From the NCBI GenBank assembly GCA_905221605.1, contig CAJNDS010000173.1:124001-188000 (forward strand): a stretch of 64,000 nt of DNA, given 5' to 3'. Positions within the stretch are counted from its first letter, which is position 1; each line of letters starts with the position of its first letter. This document shows, piece by piece, positions 43,510 through 54,761 of the stretch. This stretch comes from Symbiodinium natans (taxonomy: Eukaryota > Sar > Dinophyceae > Suessiales > Symbiodiniaceae). Under the pieces are notes generated by a model. The model worked only from the letters and a program-made list of their open reading frames with translations, ran no database searches and was not told the DNA's origin. Both the position numbers and the translations under genes were made by a program.

Positions 43510-43858
43510 CTGAGGGCGGCGGCGCACCACTGCAGTGCCTCACAGGCCTTCCAAGAAGCGCAGGCGGCCTTCGCGGTCGCTGTCGGTGCAGACACGCAGG
43601 CCGCAGACAAGGTGCACGCCTCCAGGTTTAGGTTTCTGAATTTCCAACACCCCTTGCATCCTCTAGCATCGCTGCCCCCCCCTACGGCGCCTGTGAACAC
43701 AGGTGCGCAAGCAGAAGGCAGCTTTCGAGGCAGGTGTTTGCAAGGATGTCCGTCGCCTTGCCGCTCCTTTGCAAACACGAGATTGTACACCTGAGGAGCA
43801 GCATAGGCAAGCCAGCATGCACAGAGATGCCCTCATGGAGGCGGAGGAGAAGGCTAGG
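43510..43858 (+). CDS. two exons of a helical protein, unknown
   Basis: Exon 43510-43611 (ASQAFQEAQAAFAVAVGADT) ends at a GTGCAC donor, and exon 43703-43858 (RKQKAAFEAGVCKDVRRLAA; HRQASMHRDALMEAEEKAR) runs from AG|G to GTATGC. Both are phase 0, so they join without a break. The product is alanine- and charge-rich helix. The gene is separate from the coiled-coil gene ending at 42722 but in tandem with it. More exons are expected on both sides. Confidence 0.55.
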
Positions 43859-44709
43859 GTATGCCAGAGCTGAGTGCGAATTGTAAGAAATGCTTTGTTG
43901 AGCCGGTGCGGGCAATGTTTTAGAGTGGTTGGAACGATCCGTCGACAGGATGTGTGCTTCAGTCATATTGTGGCTCCCTTTACTTGGACGCTGCTCGTCT
44001 TACATTAACGACGGGGTCGTGCGTGCTGAGTACAAAAAGTACTCAATAACATAGATGACGTATGCATTGGCTGCATTGACTATGAAGCCAGTCTGGATGA
44101 TTGTACTTGCTGTTGCTCGAAGCCAAGGACTGCGCAATTGCATGAGAAGTCAGAGAGCGACGACTCAGGCAAGAACTTGTTCCAGCTTGTCTGCGTAGCG
44201 CACACGCAGGACACGGTGTAACAGTGTAGGGGCAACGGTCGCATGGCCGCCTCAGCCCTGATGTGCTCTGTGGCAGGTGACGCTTCAACGTGTGCACCAG
44301 AGACCCCTTACGCAGTTGAAGGCAGACTGGAGCCAGACGACTCTTGGCAGCGATGGTGACTCGCATCTTATGTGAATAGAACGTAGCGACGTGAGGGTAG
44401 ATGTAGGAAGCCTGCGTGGAGAGAGCCTAGAGTGGGCAGCCGGCCATTGAGACTGTTGAATTGCTATTGGTATTCTTCAACATTCTCCAGTGCACCCACT
44501 CCTTGCATTTCTGTGGGGTGCGGGTGCCTTCCTACAAGGAAAGGCCGACACCTCCGAAACTCGCGCGACGGATGGACCAAGATGTGCCTGGCGCATCTAA
44601 GACTGGGCGCGCGACACCGCAAGGTTTACAAGCCCACTTCAGCTGAAGTTGCTGTGTCTGGCTTGTGCATGCTATGAGCTGTGCAGATAGCAGCGCAAGC
44701 CGACTGGGC

Positions 44710-44913
44710 CTAATTTGCCTGCACGACGTTGTACAGCTGCCGCCGTTGTACGGGACTCTTGCCAGTTGAGCTCGAAGGAGGTATAGTAGCATTCATAACA
44801 GGGCTTGTAGATTCTAGATCCAGTAAGGTGAAGAGTGTGGCCCCGTCCAATGGACCTGGCTCGTAGGGCGCCTCATCGCGGCACAGGATGAGATCTGCTT
44901 TGTGCATAGACAC
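44710..44913 (-). CDS. reverse-strand ORF, unknown
   Basis: The 67-codon reverse frame reads MSMHKADLILCRDEAPYEPG, then DGATLFTLLDLEST and a Ser/Pro-rich end. It looks protein-like, but two other reverse frames overlap and there is no domain. The strand is opposite to the Cys-rich exon just downstream. Confidence 0.3.
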   Translation of the reverse strand: MSMHKADLILCRDEAPYEPGPLDGATLFTLLDLESTSPVMNATIPPSSSTGKSPVQRRQLYNVVQAN

Positions 44914-45002
44914 TCGTCAGTTTTAATGCCAGGCTTCGTGCAAGTGCCGGCTTGACCGAGATCAGGATGAGTGGGATGAAAGGGGGGCACCGGCTCATAT
45001 AG

Positions 45003-45224
45003 CAACGACGAGTCGGAGACTTGCAAGCCAGCACTATGCCGATAGTGTGGTGCGCAGAAGGCATCATGATGTGCAAAGGCAAAACCTGTGCCTGCATGGG
45101 ACGCGGGGATGCTGGGGGAATCTGCCAATATGACATGTCAACTCTAAGCCACGAAGACTGTGCAAGCCTGTGCAAGGCATTGGAACTGGCAGCGAAGGCC
45201 AATGCCTACCGCGCAAGGGGCTGA
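45003..45224 (+). CDS. Cys-rich terminal exon, unknown
   Basis: After a TAG acceptor the frame encodes VWCAEGIMMCKGKTCACMGR, GDAGGICQYDMSTLSHEDCA and LCKALELAAKANAYRARG, then stops at TGA. Seven cysteines in about 40 residues suggest a disulfide-bonded or metal-binding module. Upstream exons are not found. No family is recognised. Confidence 0.45.
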   Translation, partial: QRRVGDLQASTMPIVWCAEGIMMCKGKTCACMGRGDAGGICQYDMSTLSHEDCASLCKALELAAKANAYRARG

Positions 45225-45437
45225 CTGGGGCTTCCGCTCACTTGTCCTGTCATTGGGCCTCGTTGTTGGTTGGGAGGGAAAGGATCAGGAAAAGGTGAGG
45301 AAAGGGGTGGAGTGAGGAAGGGAGGGAGGGAGAGAGAGAGAGAGAGAAGGTTGAAGGTGACTAACTCGGTTGACGCACGCCTTCGGGCGGCCTCCTCCAA
45401 TGATAAAAAGTTTGTTGCTGCGTAGAAAGAAAGACAA

Positions 45438-45995
45438 CTAGAAGGTGAAGATCCATCTGGCATGAACGGAGATGAGCACCACGGAAACCACCAGGGAGGA
45501 AGAAGCCAACACCACCTGGTACACCTCTGACCAAGAAGCAGATTGGAGCAAGTTGACAACCACCAAGCACACCATCCTCGAATACCCCAACCAGGGGATG
45601 ACATCACTACGAAACACAGATAGGAAGAAGAATATTGTCAGAACTCCTGGAGGCACGTGCATCCCTGAAGGCGAAAAAGATAGTACCTTGAGTTCAAGGA
45701 ACCAAACGCACAGTTTAATCTCAACACTTCAACAAGTGAACATGAGATCTTTGATCTTCATGATCTTTGCTGCTTGTAAGAGTCAAGGAGCCCACAGAAC
45801 TGTTTTGTTCCACTCCCTTGGTTGCTGGGGCCTGATGTCAGCATTCACTCACGAAGAATGCAAAACCGCCTCGCAGATGAAGCTAAACAACGACAAGGGC
45901 AAGTGCAACAACTTGTACCATAGAGATGCTCCATTTCTTCATCACGAGCAAACTTTCCAGCAGCAGGCATTGGAAATTGCCTGTAGATGAGATCG
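45438..45995 (-). CDS. reverse-strand exons of a multi-pass membrane protein
   Basis: Reading the reverse strand, an exon from about 45995 after an ACAG|G site encodes FQCLLLESLLVMKKWSISMV and VQVVALALVV. Another, after a pyrimidine tract and TAG near 45605, encodes IPWLGYSRMVCLVVVNLLQS and VYQVVLASSSLVVSVVLISV. Both are transmembrane-like. A further possible exon near 45410 reads LSLEEAARRRASTELVTF. The + strand frame at 45472-45990 is their antisense shadow. Family unknown. Confidence 0.4.
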
Positions 45996-46599
45996 CAGAT
46001 GTTTGCGTCATGCCCTGCATCGCGCTCATGTCGAAAGCCTGCGGGCATTGTGCCCAAACCTCTGTAGAGAGTCGTATAGTCGTAGAATGTCGCAGAATAG
46101 AGCAGACTGTTGTGGAGGATTTCGTGGAGCATGTGATGTGCAAATAGCAGCTGGCATGTGCAGACCAAGGCCCTGTCACAGGTGGGGGAGGTTGCGGAGT
46201 GGAGGCTGCAGGCAAGGCCACACTTTGCCCCGGGAAACGGCAGCTAACGGCAGAAATTGGCAGCAAGAGCGTTGCGGCTGGGCTTTTCAGTGTATGATGT
46301 ATATTGCTGTATATATATTTATATATTATCGACAAAGGATGCCGAGTGACGTATGCCACGGCAGCAAGAGCAAGAATGCATACGGCAGCACCTGCAGCAG
46401 GCTTGTTCACTCTTGCGAGACTTGCATGGTCTCTTTGAGCTCCTGCTCATGGGCCTGGTTGCCTTAGGCACAGTGGTGCTGTGAGAGGTTGACTTTCAGT
46501 GATGTGCTTGCGCAAGTTGGGTAGCTGAAGTAGATGTTTCCCAAAGACATCTCGGCACAAATGTCTTGTTCAAGAAGCCGGAGTTACATGGATGTTGCG

Positions 46600-46905
46600 C
46601 GTGTGTTGTGCGGGCGTTGCGTGGACCGACGGTGCGTGACGGAATAGGCGACGCGAGATCGGAGGCATGACGGTGCGTGTAAATCGGGGTCGTGGCCGGG
46701 CGTGATGGAGCTCTGACAGGGCGTGATGGCGCGTGACATCGCGTGACGGTGTGTGATGGAGTGTAAGGCCTGGACAATCGTTCTTTGTAGTACAAATTGA
46801 GTACGCGAAAACGCCTCTTGGAGGCCTCCCGGAGCTCTGAGCGTGGAAACTCGTTCTTCGTAGTACAATTTGAAGTACAATTTGAGTACGACTTGGTGTG
46901 ACGGA
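46600..46905. repeat. degenerate GCGTGACGG repeat and duplicated GTAGTACAATTTGAGTACG
   Basis: The words GCGTGATGG and GCGTGACGG recur about ten times between 46600 and 46770. Near 46779-46805 and 46851-46892, GTTCTTYGTAGTACAA followed by TTGAGTACG occurs twice, the second copy with an internal duplication of AGTACAATTTGA. Confidence 0.6.
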
Positions 46906-48802
46906 GTGTACACAATCCAAGAGGAGGGGGGATCCGGGGGGGTGACAGGGCGTGATGGAGCGCAAAAGGTGGGTGGGAGGCGGAACGGGCGAGATATCTT
47001 TGACCTTTGACCGTGGGTTCCTGTCCTTCACTTTGACCGCCCGCAGCTGCTTTTATGGATCGAGGGATGCTGGTTGGGAGCAGGCAAGCATAGGCAAGGC
47101 ATGGGCGCAGACCTGGGCACAGACCATTGCGCAGACCAAATCACGCAGAGCCACTGGCTAGGTGAGGTTCACACCATGTGTTCCAGAACTGTTAGGAGAG
47201 TCTTGAAGCAGCGATGGCACAGCAAACGCAGCACGTCAACGATAACAATTGCGCGGCCAGTTGCGAGATGTTGCTGTACAGCATGCCAACAATGGCCCGG
47301 CTTGGAGTCGGAAGACACCTGGGCTTAGGCAAGGCCATTTCAGGCAGTAACCAACTAAGCTGTGGTACAGTATGGAAAAGTCGTTGAGTGGTTTCGAGAT
47401 GCGTTGCGCTCAGTGCCTGCCGGGATTGGGCTTCCAGCGCAGAAGCGCAGAAGCGCAGAAGCCAGGTGTGCGTGCCTGATGAACTGGAGAGATGCACTCC
47501 AGGCGCCTTTCCGAGGGATGAGGGGGTGGTGGGCCTTGCCCGCGGCAGGGTTGACAATTGACCCGTGCATACCCATGCTGAATCGACAAACAAGACTTCG
47601 CCAAGTGTGAACACGGGGGTCGGCTTTTACATTTTCCTGGAGGGACACGGGAGTGTGGGGGGGGTACCGAGACTGTGCAGTACCTTGGCCCTGAAGCTAC
47701 GAAGCAGTCTGTGAAGCGAGTCACCTGGGTCTCTCAACAGTGCGCCCTTTTGGAAGGCAGAGCTCGGTCACAAGAAGTCGTTGGGCGAGGCTTTGAAGGC
47801 CAGGCTTCAACTTGTAATGCGGCAGCTGATGGCTGGTGGCTTGCTGAAGCATCTCGGAAGACTAAGGTGTTTGACTTCCTTCAGGGGGAGTGGACCAACG
47901 TCCAGGACTGTGTGACATGGGAGCTGCCTTGAACTTTGCAACTTTGCACGCTTTACAGATCTTTGGCTGTCGTCTGGCAAGAGAACGAGCTGAACAGAAT
48001 CGGCTTGTTGGCTTGCTTAATGCTGATTTGCTTGCCTTGCCATGCGGAGAACGCTGGTGAGACTTATTTGATCACCGGCAAGACCGTCCGAAACCTTGGC
48101 ATGTTAAGTCTCTGACAGCTTTGCGGGCGCACTTCCGGCAAGTGCAGCTTGCATGAATGGCTGCCGTGCTGCCAGGCAGAACAAATGATTTGGGAGTCAG
48201 GACTTTTAAGGAATGGCTCGTTTGGGAGGACTGCCGCCGGCCACTGCTACTTTCCCGTGCGACATGCATCATCATTCTTCTTTCCAATCGGCAGGAGAAA
48301 TGGCACACCGTTGCCTGGGGCCCTCAGCGGCGATCCTTTCCTTAATCTACCATCTGCCAGTCTGGAAGATCTGGCCACAGATTGCGACTGTGACGGGCCA
48401 TGTGGCGCTGCGATGTTGTGAATCTTGAGGATACTACCTGGACAAGTTCAGGCCCCAAGACGAGGACACGAGCAGCTGATCAGATCAGAAACCTTTCGCG
48501 TCAGCCAAACGCAGTCACGGTCTTCGTGTTGACTCGCGCTTAACTGCGCAGGAGGTGAAGTGGACATGCTACAACAATGGTGGAGGGAGGCCATTCCGCC
48601 GCTCAGCTGAACAGGAAATGGCAGCCCCCTGTACAGACCGTCCGCATGCGTCGCATTCCGTCACAGTTAATGGAATATCAATATGTTCGAGATTTTGTTT
48701 TGTTTTGGGGGGTGTTTTTCCATGTTTCGTTCTTTGTGCAAGGTGTTTGGTAAGCAGGAAGGAAGGAGGTAAGGAAGCAGGGGAGGCAGGCGGGAATGAA
48801 AG

Positions 48803-48968
48803 AGGAAGTAAGGAAGTAAGGAAGTAAGGAAGTAAGGAAGTAAGGAAGTAAGGAAGTAAGGAAGTAAGGAAGTAAGGAAGTAAGGAAGTAAGGAAGTAAG
48901 GAAGTAAGGAAGTAAGGAAGTAAGGAAGTAAGGAAGTAAGGAAGTAAGGAAGTAAGGAAGTAAGGAAG
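48803..48968. repeat. 8-bp minisatellite (AAGGAAGT)
   Basis: About twenty near-perfect copies of AAGGAAGT lie in a row, flanked by looser AAGGAGG sequence. The reverse frames read as endless SLLPYFLT and are artefacts. Confidence 0.95.
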
Positions 48969-49129
48969 GAAGGATTGCTTCAAAACCCATACGCATCTCT
49001 TCCAAACCCGATGTGCTAGCATGGTGCTGCAAACAACAGAAAATTGATTCACAACCCATATTCTGAATCCTTTTGACCCAGTCATGCAAATATTGTTTCA
49101 GTCAGGCATGTTTCCAACAACCGCAGAGT

Positions 49130-49470
49130 AAGCGACGATGCACCAATAAGCAAAACAACCACACATAGTAGGCGAAGACGAACAGCCGCACAGGAAGTCA
49201 TAACGCACCACTAAGCAAAGCAACGAAGATGCACCAATACGCAAGACAACCGCACAGTAAGCGAAAGGAGCGCCCATTAATTCAGCTGTGGACCCCAATA
49301 GCAAGCTGAGTTTGCCTTCCTTTGAGAGCCACAGACGTAGTTTGCGAAGACGCGCCGCCAAGCTAAACAATCACACAGTAAGCCAAGACTCGCCAATAGT
49401 CAAACAACCTCACAAAGGAAGGCGCCCCCATAAGCAAAACACTTGCACAGCAAGCAAAGTCGCGCCAATA
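49130..49470. repeat. degenerate ~40-bp repeat with CACCAATAAGCAAAACAACC core
   Basis: Variants of CACCAATAAGCAAAACAACC followed by GCACAGTAAGCGAAG recur at roughly 35-60 base spacing. Copies are diverged and partly truncated. Confidence 0.6.
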
Positions 49471-50148
49471 TATGCATGTATTGCATCCTGGGTCCCTTCA
49501 TGGGGCCTCCTTGTAAGGCATTTCCGTGTAAGCAACGCGAGAGGGACAAAGCCGAAAACAAGAAAAGCACCAATAAGCCATAGCAGCTCCGCATTTATTT
49601 AGTCCTGCGCCCGTTGTTAGTTGGCTGTTTAATTTCGTGGAAAATTTGGAGCCGGACCCAGACTTCAGAGGAACATGTTTTGAAGGCCCACACCAAATAC
49701 TGAACCGACTGCTACTGAATCACAACCGAAGCCCAACATGGAGAGGATGGAAGCGTTCCGAGAGATCCGCCGGCCAAGACGGTCCGGGTCAGGCCGTTGA
49801 CATCCTTTCAAGCATCGGAATCGCTGGTTCATGTCCATGGCTTTCCTGGCTTTCCTGTCCGTTTCGCCCTGTGCATGGCAGGAGCCCACTGGCGGGAACG
49901 AGCCCGACGTGAAGGCCACCAATAGCTGAATCTGCATCACGTTGGCTGCAGAGCTTCTTTCAGGAGCCCCTTTTGCCTTGCTTTGACAGGCCCTAGCGCC
50001 AAGGCCGAAGGCGCGTCCAAGAACGAAGGCGTCCGGTCTTGCAGACAAGTCATAAGACCTCTTCTATGTTGGCCTACGGTTGGCTTGGTGTGTGCACTCG
50101 GTTGGCTGGGTTTTTTACCGTAAGATAACATGCCAACCATCCGCAGAG

Positions 50149-50591
50149 GAAGCGCCGTGGAACAACCCGACGGAGTTTGAGCAAGAAACGAAGGAGGCGG
50201 ACCTGCACCAGCATCTCCGCCATGTGAGCTTGGTCGAGTCCTGAGCCAGTCCTAGCCTCAGGTCAAAAAAGGCTTGAAGCCCAAGGGTCCACAAGCGAAA
50301 GGGAAGCCCAAGGGGAAAGCAAAACCCAAGCTGATGACCAGCAAGCCAAAGGCCGGACCCTTCAAGAACCGAGGCCTGGAAAGTAGAATGAGTAGAATGC
50401 GTTCGTGGAAATATTCGGTACTTTGTATCGGCTGGTGGCACCTCTTCTTCCGAGGCACAAAGCCTGAGGAAACGACGGAGGCCAAGCAAGAAAAGCCAGA
50501 AGAGCAAGAGAAGCAAGTAAAGCAAGAGGGCGTTGAGATCGTCATCGACGCTGAGCCCGAGGCGCCCTGGCGTGGAAGAAGGGGCAGTTGA
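50149..50591 (+). CDS. Lys/Glu-rich protein, three exons with very short introns
   Basis: Exons 50149-50223 (EFEQETKEADLHQHLRH), 50262-50382 (GPQAKGKPKGKAKPKLMTSK) and 50455-50591 (KPEETTEAKQEKPEEQEKQV; VEIVIDAEPEAPWRG) join in phases 0 and 1 through GT-AG|G introns of 38 and 72 nt. Each intron contains a stop if read through. The protein is basic then acidic and probably disordered. Such charge patterns occur in nucleolar or chromatin proteins, but nothing specific is recognised. The 206-codon reverse frame over the locus is its hydrophobic shadow. Confidence 0.6.
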
Positions 50592-53387
50592 CCCCCCTGC
50601 ACTAGCTCTGCCTCTGTGGTTGTGCGCATTTCTCAGGACAAGCCGAAAGCCGGATCGAGGCTTGTCTGATAAAACAATCCTGTTTCGAACAATCTGCCAT
50701 GGAGCTTTCCTACCACTTCTGGCATTGCTTCTCAAGAGCCCAGGGCAACAGGCTTAGCTGATGATCCTCCAGAAGACCCAGGATCATCAACGGCGGCGCC
50801 CAATGAAAAGGAGGTGTCTGACCTTGTTTGCTGTCACCTCCTGGTGTGTCACCTTCCCATGTCCAAAATGAGTTGCATGTCCTCAGCTGCGTGGAATCGC
50901 TGATCACCTCCCTTGTCCTCCCTTTCTCCTTCATTCTCCATCATGCCACTGCGATAAAGCGACACGCAGATTGCAATATGGGCGAGCGCCCGTGCGGGTA
51001 GCTGGCCCAGCCCTAGATTTTCACGGTTTTGTCCAATGCCAGAATCGCATATGCCACAGAAATCCACGAATAACTGCTTGAAAGGCCATGGCTTCTTGAA
51101 CGTATGCAATACATGCGTGTATGGTTTTAGGTCTGGTTAGGCTCAGGCATTGCCTTAGAAAGGTACACCCGCCGGTGCGGAAGATGAAGGCTGCGCCCGC
51201 AGGCGGTGTAAGCTCCAATCAGAGCTGGGATCACGTTTAGCAGCTTTTTGCTGAAGATAACCTTCTTGACTCATGCTACTCATGCTGCTCATGCTGCTCA
51301 TGCTTCGGAAGCTTACTGGCTGGATCCTTGCAGATGGTGCCGACAGTGTAGCCGCGGTGTTCTCCGAAGCTGATCTCCTCGGAGCAGATCCAGGCACCAT
51401 CGGTGTCATGTGCAGCTTGCGGTCTTCTGAGGGCTGGGATGGGAGAGTCTTTCATCACCAGGCTGGGAGAAGGAGCGGCTGATCGCCAGGAAACTCCTTG
51501 CCCAGGGTAGAGCCCTTGGTTTTGAAATGATTTGAACAGGGCCTTCTTGGGCTTTCCAACTGCGCAGACGTTTGTAAACAGGCTTTCGACCCAAGCCTGA
51601 AGAAGAGGCTGCGCCCGGTTGTCTGATCGGGTGTACAGTATACGGCATCATGGCACGTCAGTGCAGATGGCTACTCACGGCAGGATGCTTCCCAAGTTCC
51701 GGTGGACATCGGCTTCGAGGACTCCGATTTCACTGCCACCTCAGTCTCCAGCCCCACACATCACATCCAGTTTGAGAAGAATCCCTGTTCCTCATGACTT
51801 GTCTCGAATCCAGTTTCATGCCCGATGCACAGCAGGCTGTGCCTGTTTGGCTCGACAGCGGTGGATATCTTCCCCCGTGTACACATGTTGACAGGGATGT
51901 GCCAAGACGACCTTTATGGTCGGAAACATGAGTTCTATGCCTCTATGTGCTAATGGCGCTCTTCCGTATGTTTACATTTACATCTTGAGTTCTTGTGAGC
52001 CCGTCGCTGCCGCGCTGCCAAGGGGGCAGCCTCGAGGCGGCCTAGAAAGCCGATTTGTCATGGTAAGCCTTGGAACTCAGATGAAGTTCGCGCCGGACCC
52101 TCAGTTGTCGGTGAACACCTGTGCGCTGCCTTGCACGCTTCGTGCTAGAACAGTCTTAGAATGCCTCCCGCAGTGCCAAGGGGTGCTGCGGCTGGCGCAT
52201 CCAGTGCTGTCGGCAAGGCAGCAGGCTCTGCACCTCGCTTGCATGTGAGGAGTGGATGGCATTTCTCCGACTACTTGTAGTCGTGGTACATAAAAGTGAT
52301 CCATATACTGATAGAAGCTCCAAGTCCCCAAGTCCACCCTTGCATGCTGGACGATGCCGGCTTTTCACCATGTCTTCCTGTTCTTCGTCTTCCTCTTCTT
52401 GGCCCGACGCCCCGTAAACGCGCCAAACTTACCTTACATCAGTATTTCCAGTGTTTCGCGTGAACCACATGTTTACCGACATGCCGATTACAGCAGTATG
52501 TACAGTGTTTCGGATGGTTTACATGCCGGAAACATCGGTATTTCTGTGCGCACCCTCATCACCAACTACTACTACATGAAGATGAGTAACAAAACAAGAA
52601 CAACGTCCGGACGCCCTATAACATCGTAGAGCACTGCATGTTGGACAGCGTTCGCTTGTTGATGTTGTTTATTGGCATTGCTTTTCGCAGGGCCTGCGTT
52701 GTACGACAGCAACTACTTCTAAAGAACAGTACTTGAGCTTCTACTGAGAGTCATTTGTTTCCCTGGTCTCCGTCATTGTCTGCGCTTCTGGAGAACGCGC
52801 GTTTCGCTTGGGGCGTCGTCTGCTTTTGACGGGAATTTACGTGATCGCATGCTTTGCATTGTGGCGGAGCCGAAAAGCAGGTAAATATGCATTAGGTTTG
52901 GCTGCAGATTGCCGTCGGGAGTGTCAAAGCTGCGCACATTGGGGGGTTTCTGTATTCGGGACGTGTGCTCTTTGCTTGTTGCGCTTGGCGGCGCAACCGG
53001 CGTGACCCTTGGTCGTACCGTAGGGCCTGTCTGCATAAGATTCAGGTTCTTCCAGAAGCTGGACATTGCTTATGATCGCACAAAGCGTCCCATTTGGAAG
53101 GTGCAACACCTCATAGCACCGCACTCCACAGACCGCCGACAGGCATGAGAGCCCGCAATTAATTGTTCTTCATTGCTGCCGTTGTGCAGCTGCTGCTTTC
53201 GGTGCATAATGTTGCTATTGCTACTATCGCAACAGTACGCAGTAGTGCTCTGATTGCACATGTGCTATCAGCGGCTTCCTTCATCGTGCAAACAGCTGAA
53301 GTGTGCTGGACCAAAAAAGGAGGTGAAGAGTCGCACTTGCCTTCAGAGGACAAGTGTTAGAAGCTGCGGCTAATGCTGGCCACTGAG
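50592..53387. other. no recognised gene
   Basis: A frame at 52060-52248 (LRARTVLECLPQCQGVLRLA) and one at 52909-53148 (KLDIAYDRTKRPIWKVQHLI) are mildly protein-like. Neither has a family match or clean splice edges. The remainder shows short overlapping frames and one small repeat. Confidence 0.4.
51264..51301. repeat. 9-bp tandem repeat (CTCATGCTG)
   Basis: About four copies of CTCATGCTG occur, the first with one changed base. Confidence 0.85.
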
Positions 53388-53687
53388 GCCAAGCAAGCAG
53401 CGTCTGGCTCCAAAGGTTCCAAGGCTGTCGAGTCTGAAGAGGAGGAGGGTTTGGAGGGTTTTGAACTCTCTTGCAGGCTTGGCTTTGTGCTTCTAATCCG
53501 CTGGGATCCCACTTCTTGGCAGTTTGATAGGACTCTGGAGTGGAAGAAGCTACAGACACAGCAAGAAAGGACCACAAGATCAAGGGACACTGGACAGCAA
53601 GAAGACAGATCCGCAGCCGTTGGGCTGCTCTGGTTTGCCGTACTGCGAGTGAGCAGGGGTAACACGAATTTCGGTCTTCATTCCTAG
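53388..53687 (+). CDS. acidic exon within an open frame, unknown
   Basis: From an AG|G site the frame encodes AKQAASGSKGSKAVESEEEE, and a GT site follows GLEG at 53457. If unspliced the frame runs on to 53687 through LEWKKLQTQQERTTRSRDTG, also protein-like. Either one exon or two with a retained piece between them. A 180-codon reverse frame overlaps and looks less natural. Confidence 0.4.
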   Translation, partial: AKQAASGSKGSKAVESEEEEGLEGFELSCRLGFVLLIRWDPTSWQFDRTLEWKKLQTQQERTTRSRDTGQQEDRSAAVGLLWFAVLRVSRGNTNFGLHS

Positions 53688-54033
53688 ACATTTGGGAGTA
53701 AGCCGATGTAATGAGACATACACCGATGTAAGCCGACAAGCTTACTGGCTTATCAGCTGATATCGGCCCATCAGCTTCTGCCTCGGAGCCTATTCGCTTC
53801 TGGGCATATTCGCTGCAGCGCAACTAGGAAACCAGATTTGCCGACAGTGTACACCTGAGGAGAGAAGAAGGTGGAAGTTGCCACCTCAGTTTTGGCCTCC
53901 AATGGTCCAGTTGTGTACCAGAGGTGACTTGAGTCGTAGTTAACAGTGTAACAGAGTAACAGAGTCAACAAAGGGCCGGATCCAGTTTGGTCCATGATTC
54001 CGGGCACTCAGTCTTTTGCCGGGCTGCTTTCAG

Positions 54034-54490
54034 GTGGGCGAGTGGATGGATGACCTCTTCGAAGGCTTTGCAGAGTTGTACCGTGCGCCTGTCTCAGTGT
54101 AACTTGAAAGTCAGCACCCACCTGGGCATGTACGTTCAAGAACGCATGGGGCTTCAGCATGCGCGTCAATTCAGTTGGCCATCAATGGTGGCCAAAGCTG
54201 CGGAGACTGTGTCCGCAAGACCACCTATCCCATCAAGGACCAATCATTGGGTGCACTCCAGTACCTTGAAGTGAGCAGATCCCACTCAGCTTTCGCTGTA
54301 AGCTTCCAGTGTGTTGTTGTGAGACCGAGCCTTTAAACTTGCACTGAATCATACTGAATCCATACAATCTTGCTGCAGGAGTCGATTTTGGGAGCCTATG
54401 ATGGTGTCTCAGCCCAGGCCTGGACTGAGGGTTATCGGGTTATCGCATCTGGTCAATGTGGCTGGATGCTACAAGCATTCTATCCAATTT
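54034..54490 (+). CDS. three-exon gene fragment, unknown enzyme-like protein
   Basis: Exon 54034-54096 (VGEWMDDLFEGFAELYRAPV) runs from AG|G to GTGTAA. A middle exon ending 54270 reads IQLAINGGQSCGDCVRKTTY and PIKDQSLGALQYLE before GTGAGC. Exon 54379-54490 (SILGAYDGVSAQAWTEGYRV; IASGQCGWMLQAFYPI) follows from AG|G to GTAAGA. The middle exon's start is not fixed; the join between middle and last exon is phase 0 on both sides. The Gly/Cys/Trp-rich conserved look suggests a globular enzyme or secreted domain. I do not recognise the family. Confidence 0.5.
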
Positions 54491-54554
54491 GTAAGAGTGC
54501 ACCATCGTGCACCTCAAACCATTATAAGTGTGCATTCCGTACTGCGTGAGCAGG

Positions 54555-54761
54555 TTAATCCAACAACGGGTGCTCGTGCCGCGGCGGGTCGCTCCGCGGC
54601 AGCGCCGACCTTCCGCCATGAGTAGATGCGTAGCTGCGCGTTGCATCGAAGCCGATTTCCGGGGAGCTCTTGAGGAGCTCCTCGAATGACATGGTGACCA
54701 CAATTGACTCCATGAGCGTGTAAACTTGCGTGGTCTCGATCGCAGCGCGGGCGTTTTTCAC
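54555..54761 (-). CDS. reverse-strand exon, unknown
   Basis: The reverse strand encodes KNARAAIETTQVYTLMESIV and VTMSFEELLKSSPEIGFDAT, a convincing helical peptide, then a weaker Arg/Pro/His-rich end, so the true exon may stop near 54630. It lies 64 bases after the last exon above but on the opposite strand. No family is recognised. Confidence 0.4.
   Translation of the reverse strand: MKNARAAIETTQVYTLMESIVVTMSFEELLKSSPEIGFDATRSYASTHGGRSALPRSDPPRHEHPLLD

Larger units (their letters stand above)
46000..50148. other. repeat-rich region, no confident gene
   Basis: Open frames at 46003-46467, 47074-47328, 47362-47610, 47675-47932 and 48149-48428 overlap in several frames without motifs. A possible exon ahead of the Lys/Glu-rich gene (about 49990-50040, AKAEGASKNEGVRS) matches that gene's composition. 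The rest consists of the repeats listed separately and mixed sequence. Confidence 0.4.

Noticed and set aside
45472-45990. 172-codon + strand ORF rich in Thr, Glu and Lys
   Set aside because: It is antisense to hydrophobic reverse-strand exons with acceptor signals, and its composition is what such exons produce when read backwards.
48667-49089. Two long reverse ORFs with repeated SLLPYFLT
   Set aside because: Produced by the 8-bp minisatellite, which is open in several frames.
50115-50735. 206-codon reverse ORF
   Set aside because: Leu/Phe-rich shadow of the Lys/Glu-rich three-exon gene on the + strand, whose splice phases fit.
53281-53823. 180-codon reverse ORF
   Set aside because: The + strand opposite has a clean acidic exon with AG|G and GT boundaries, and the reverse peptide is irregular in composition.
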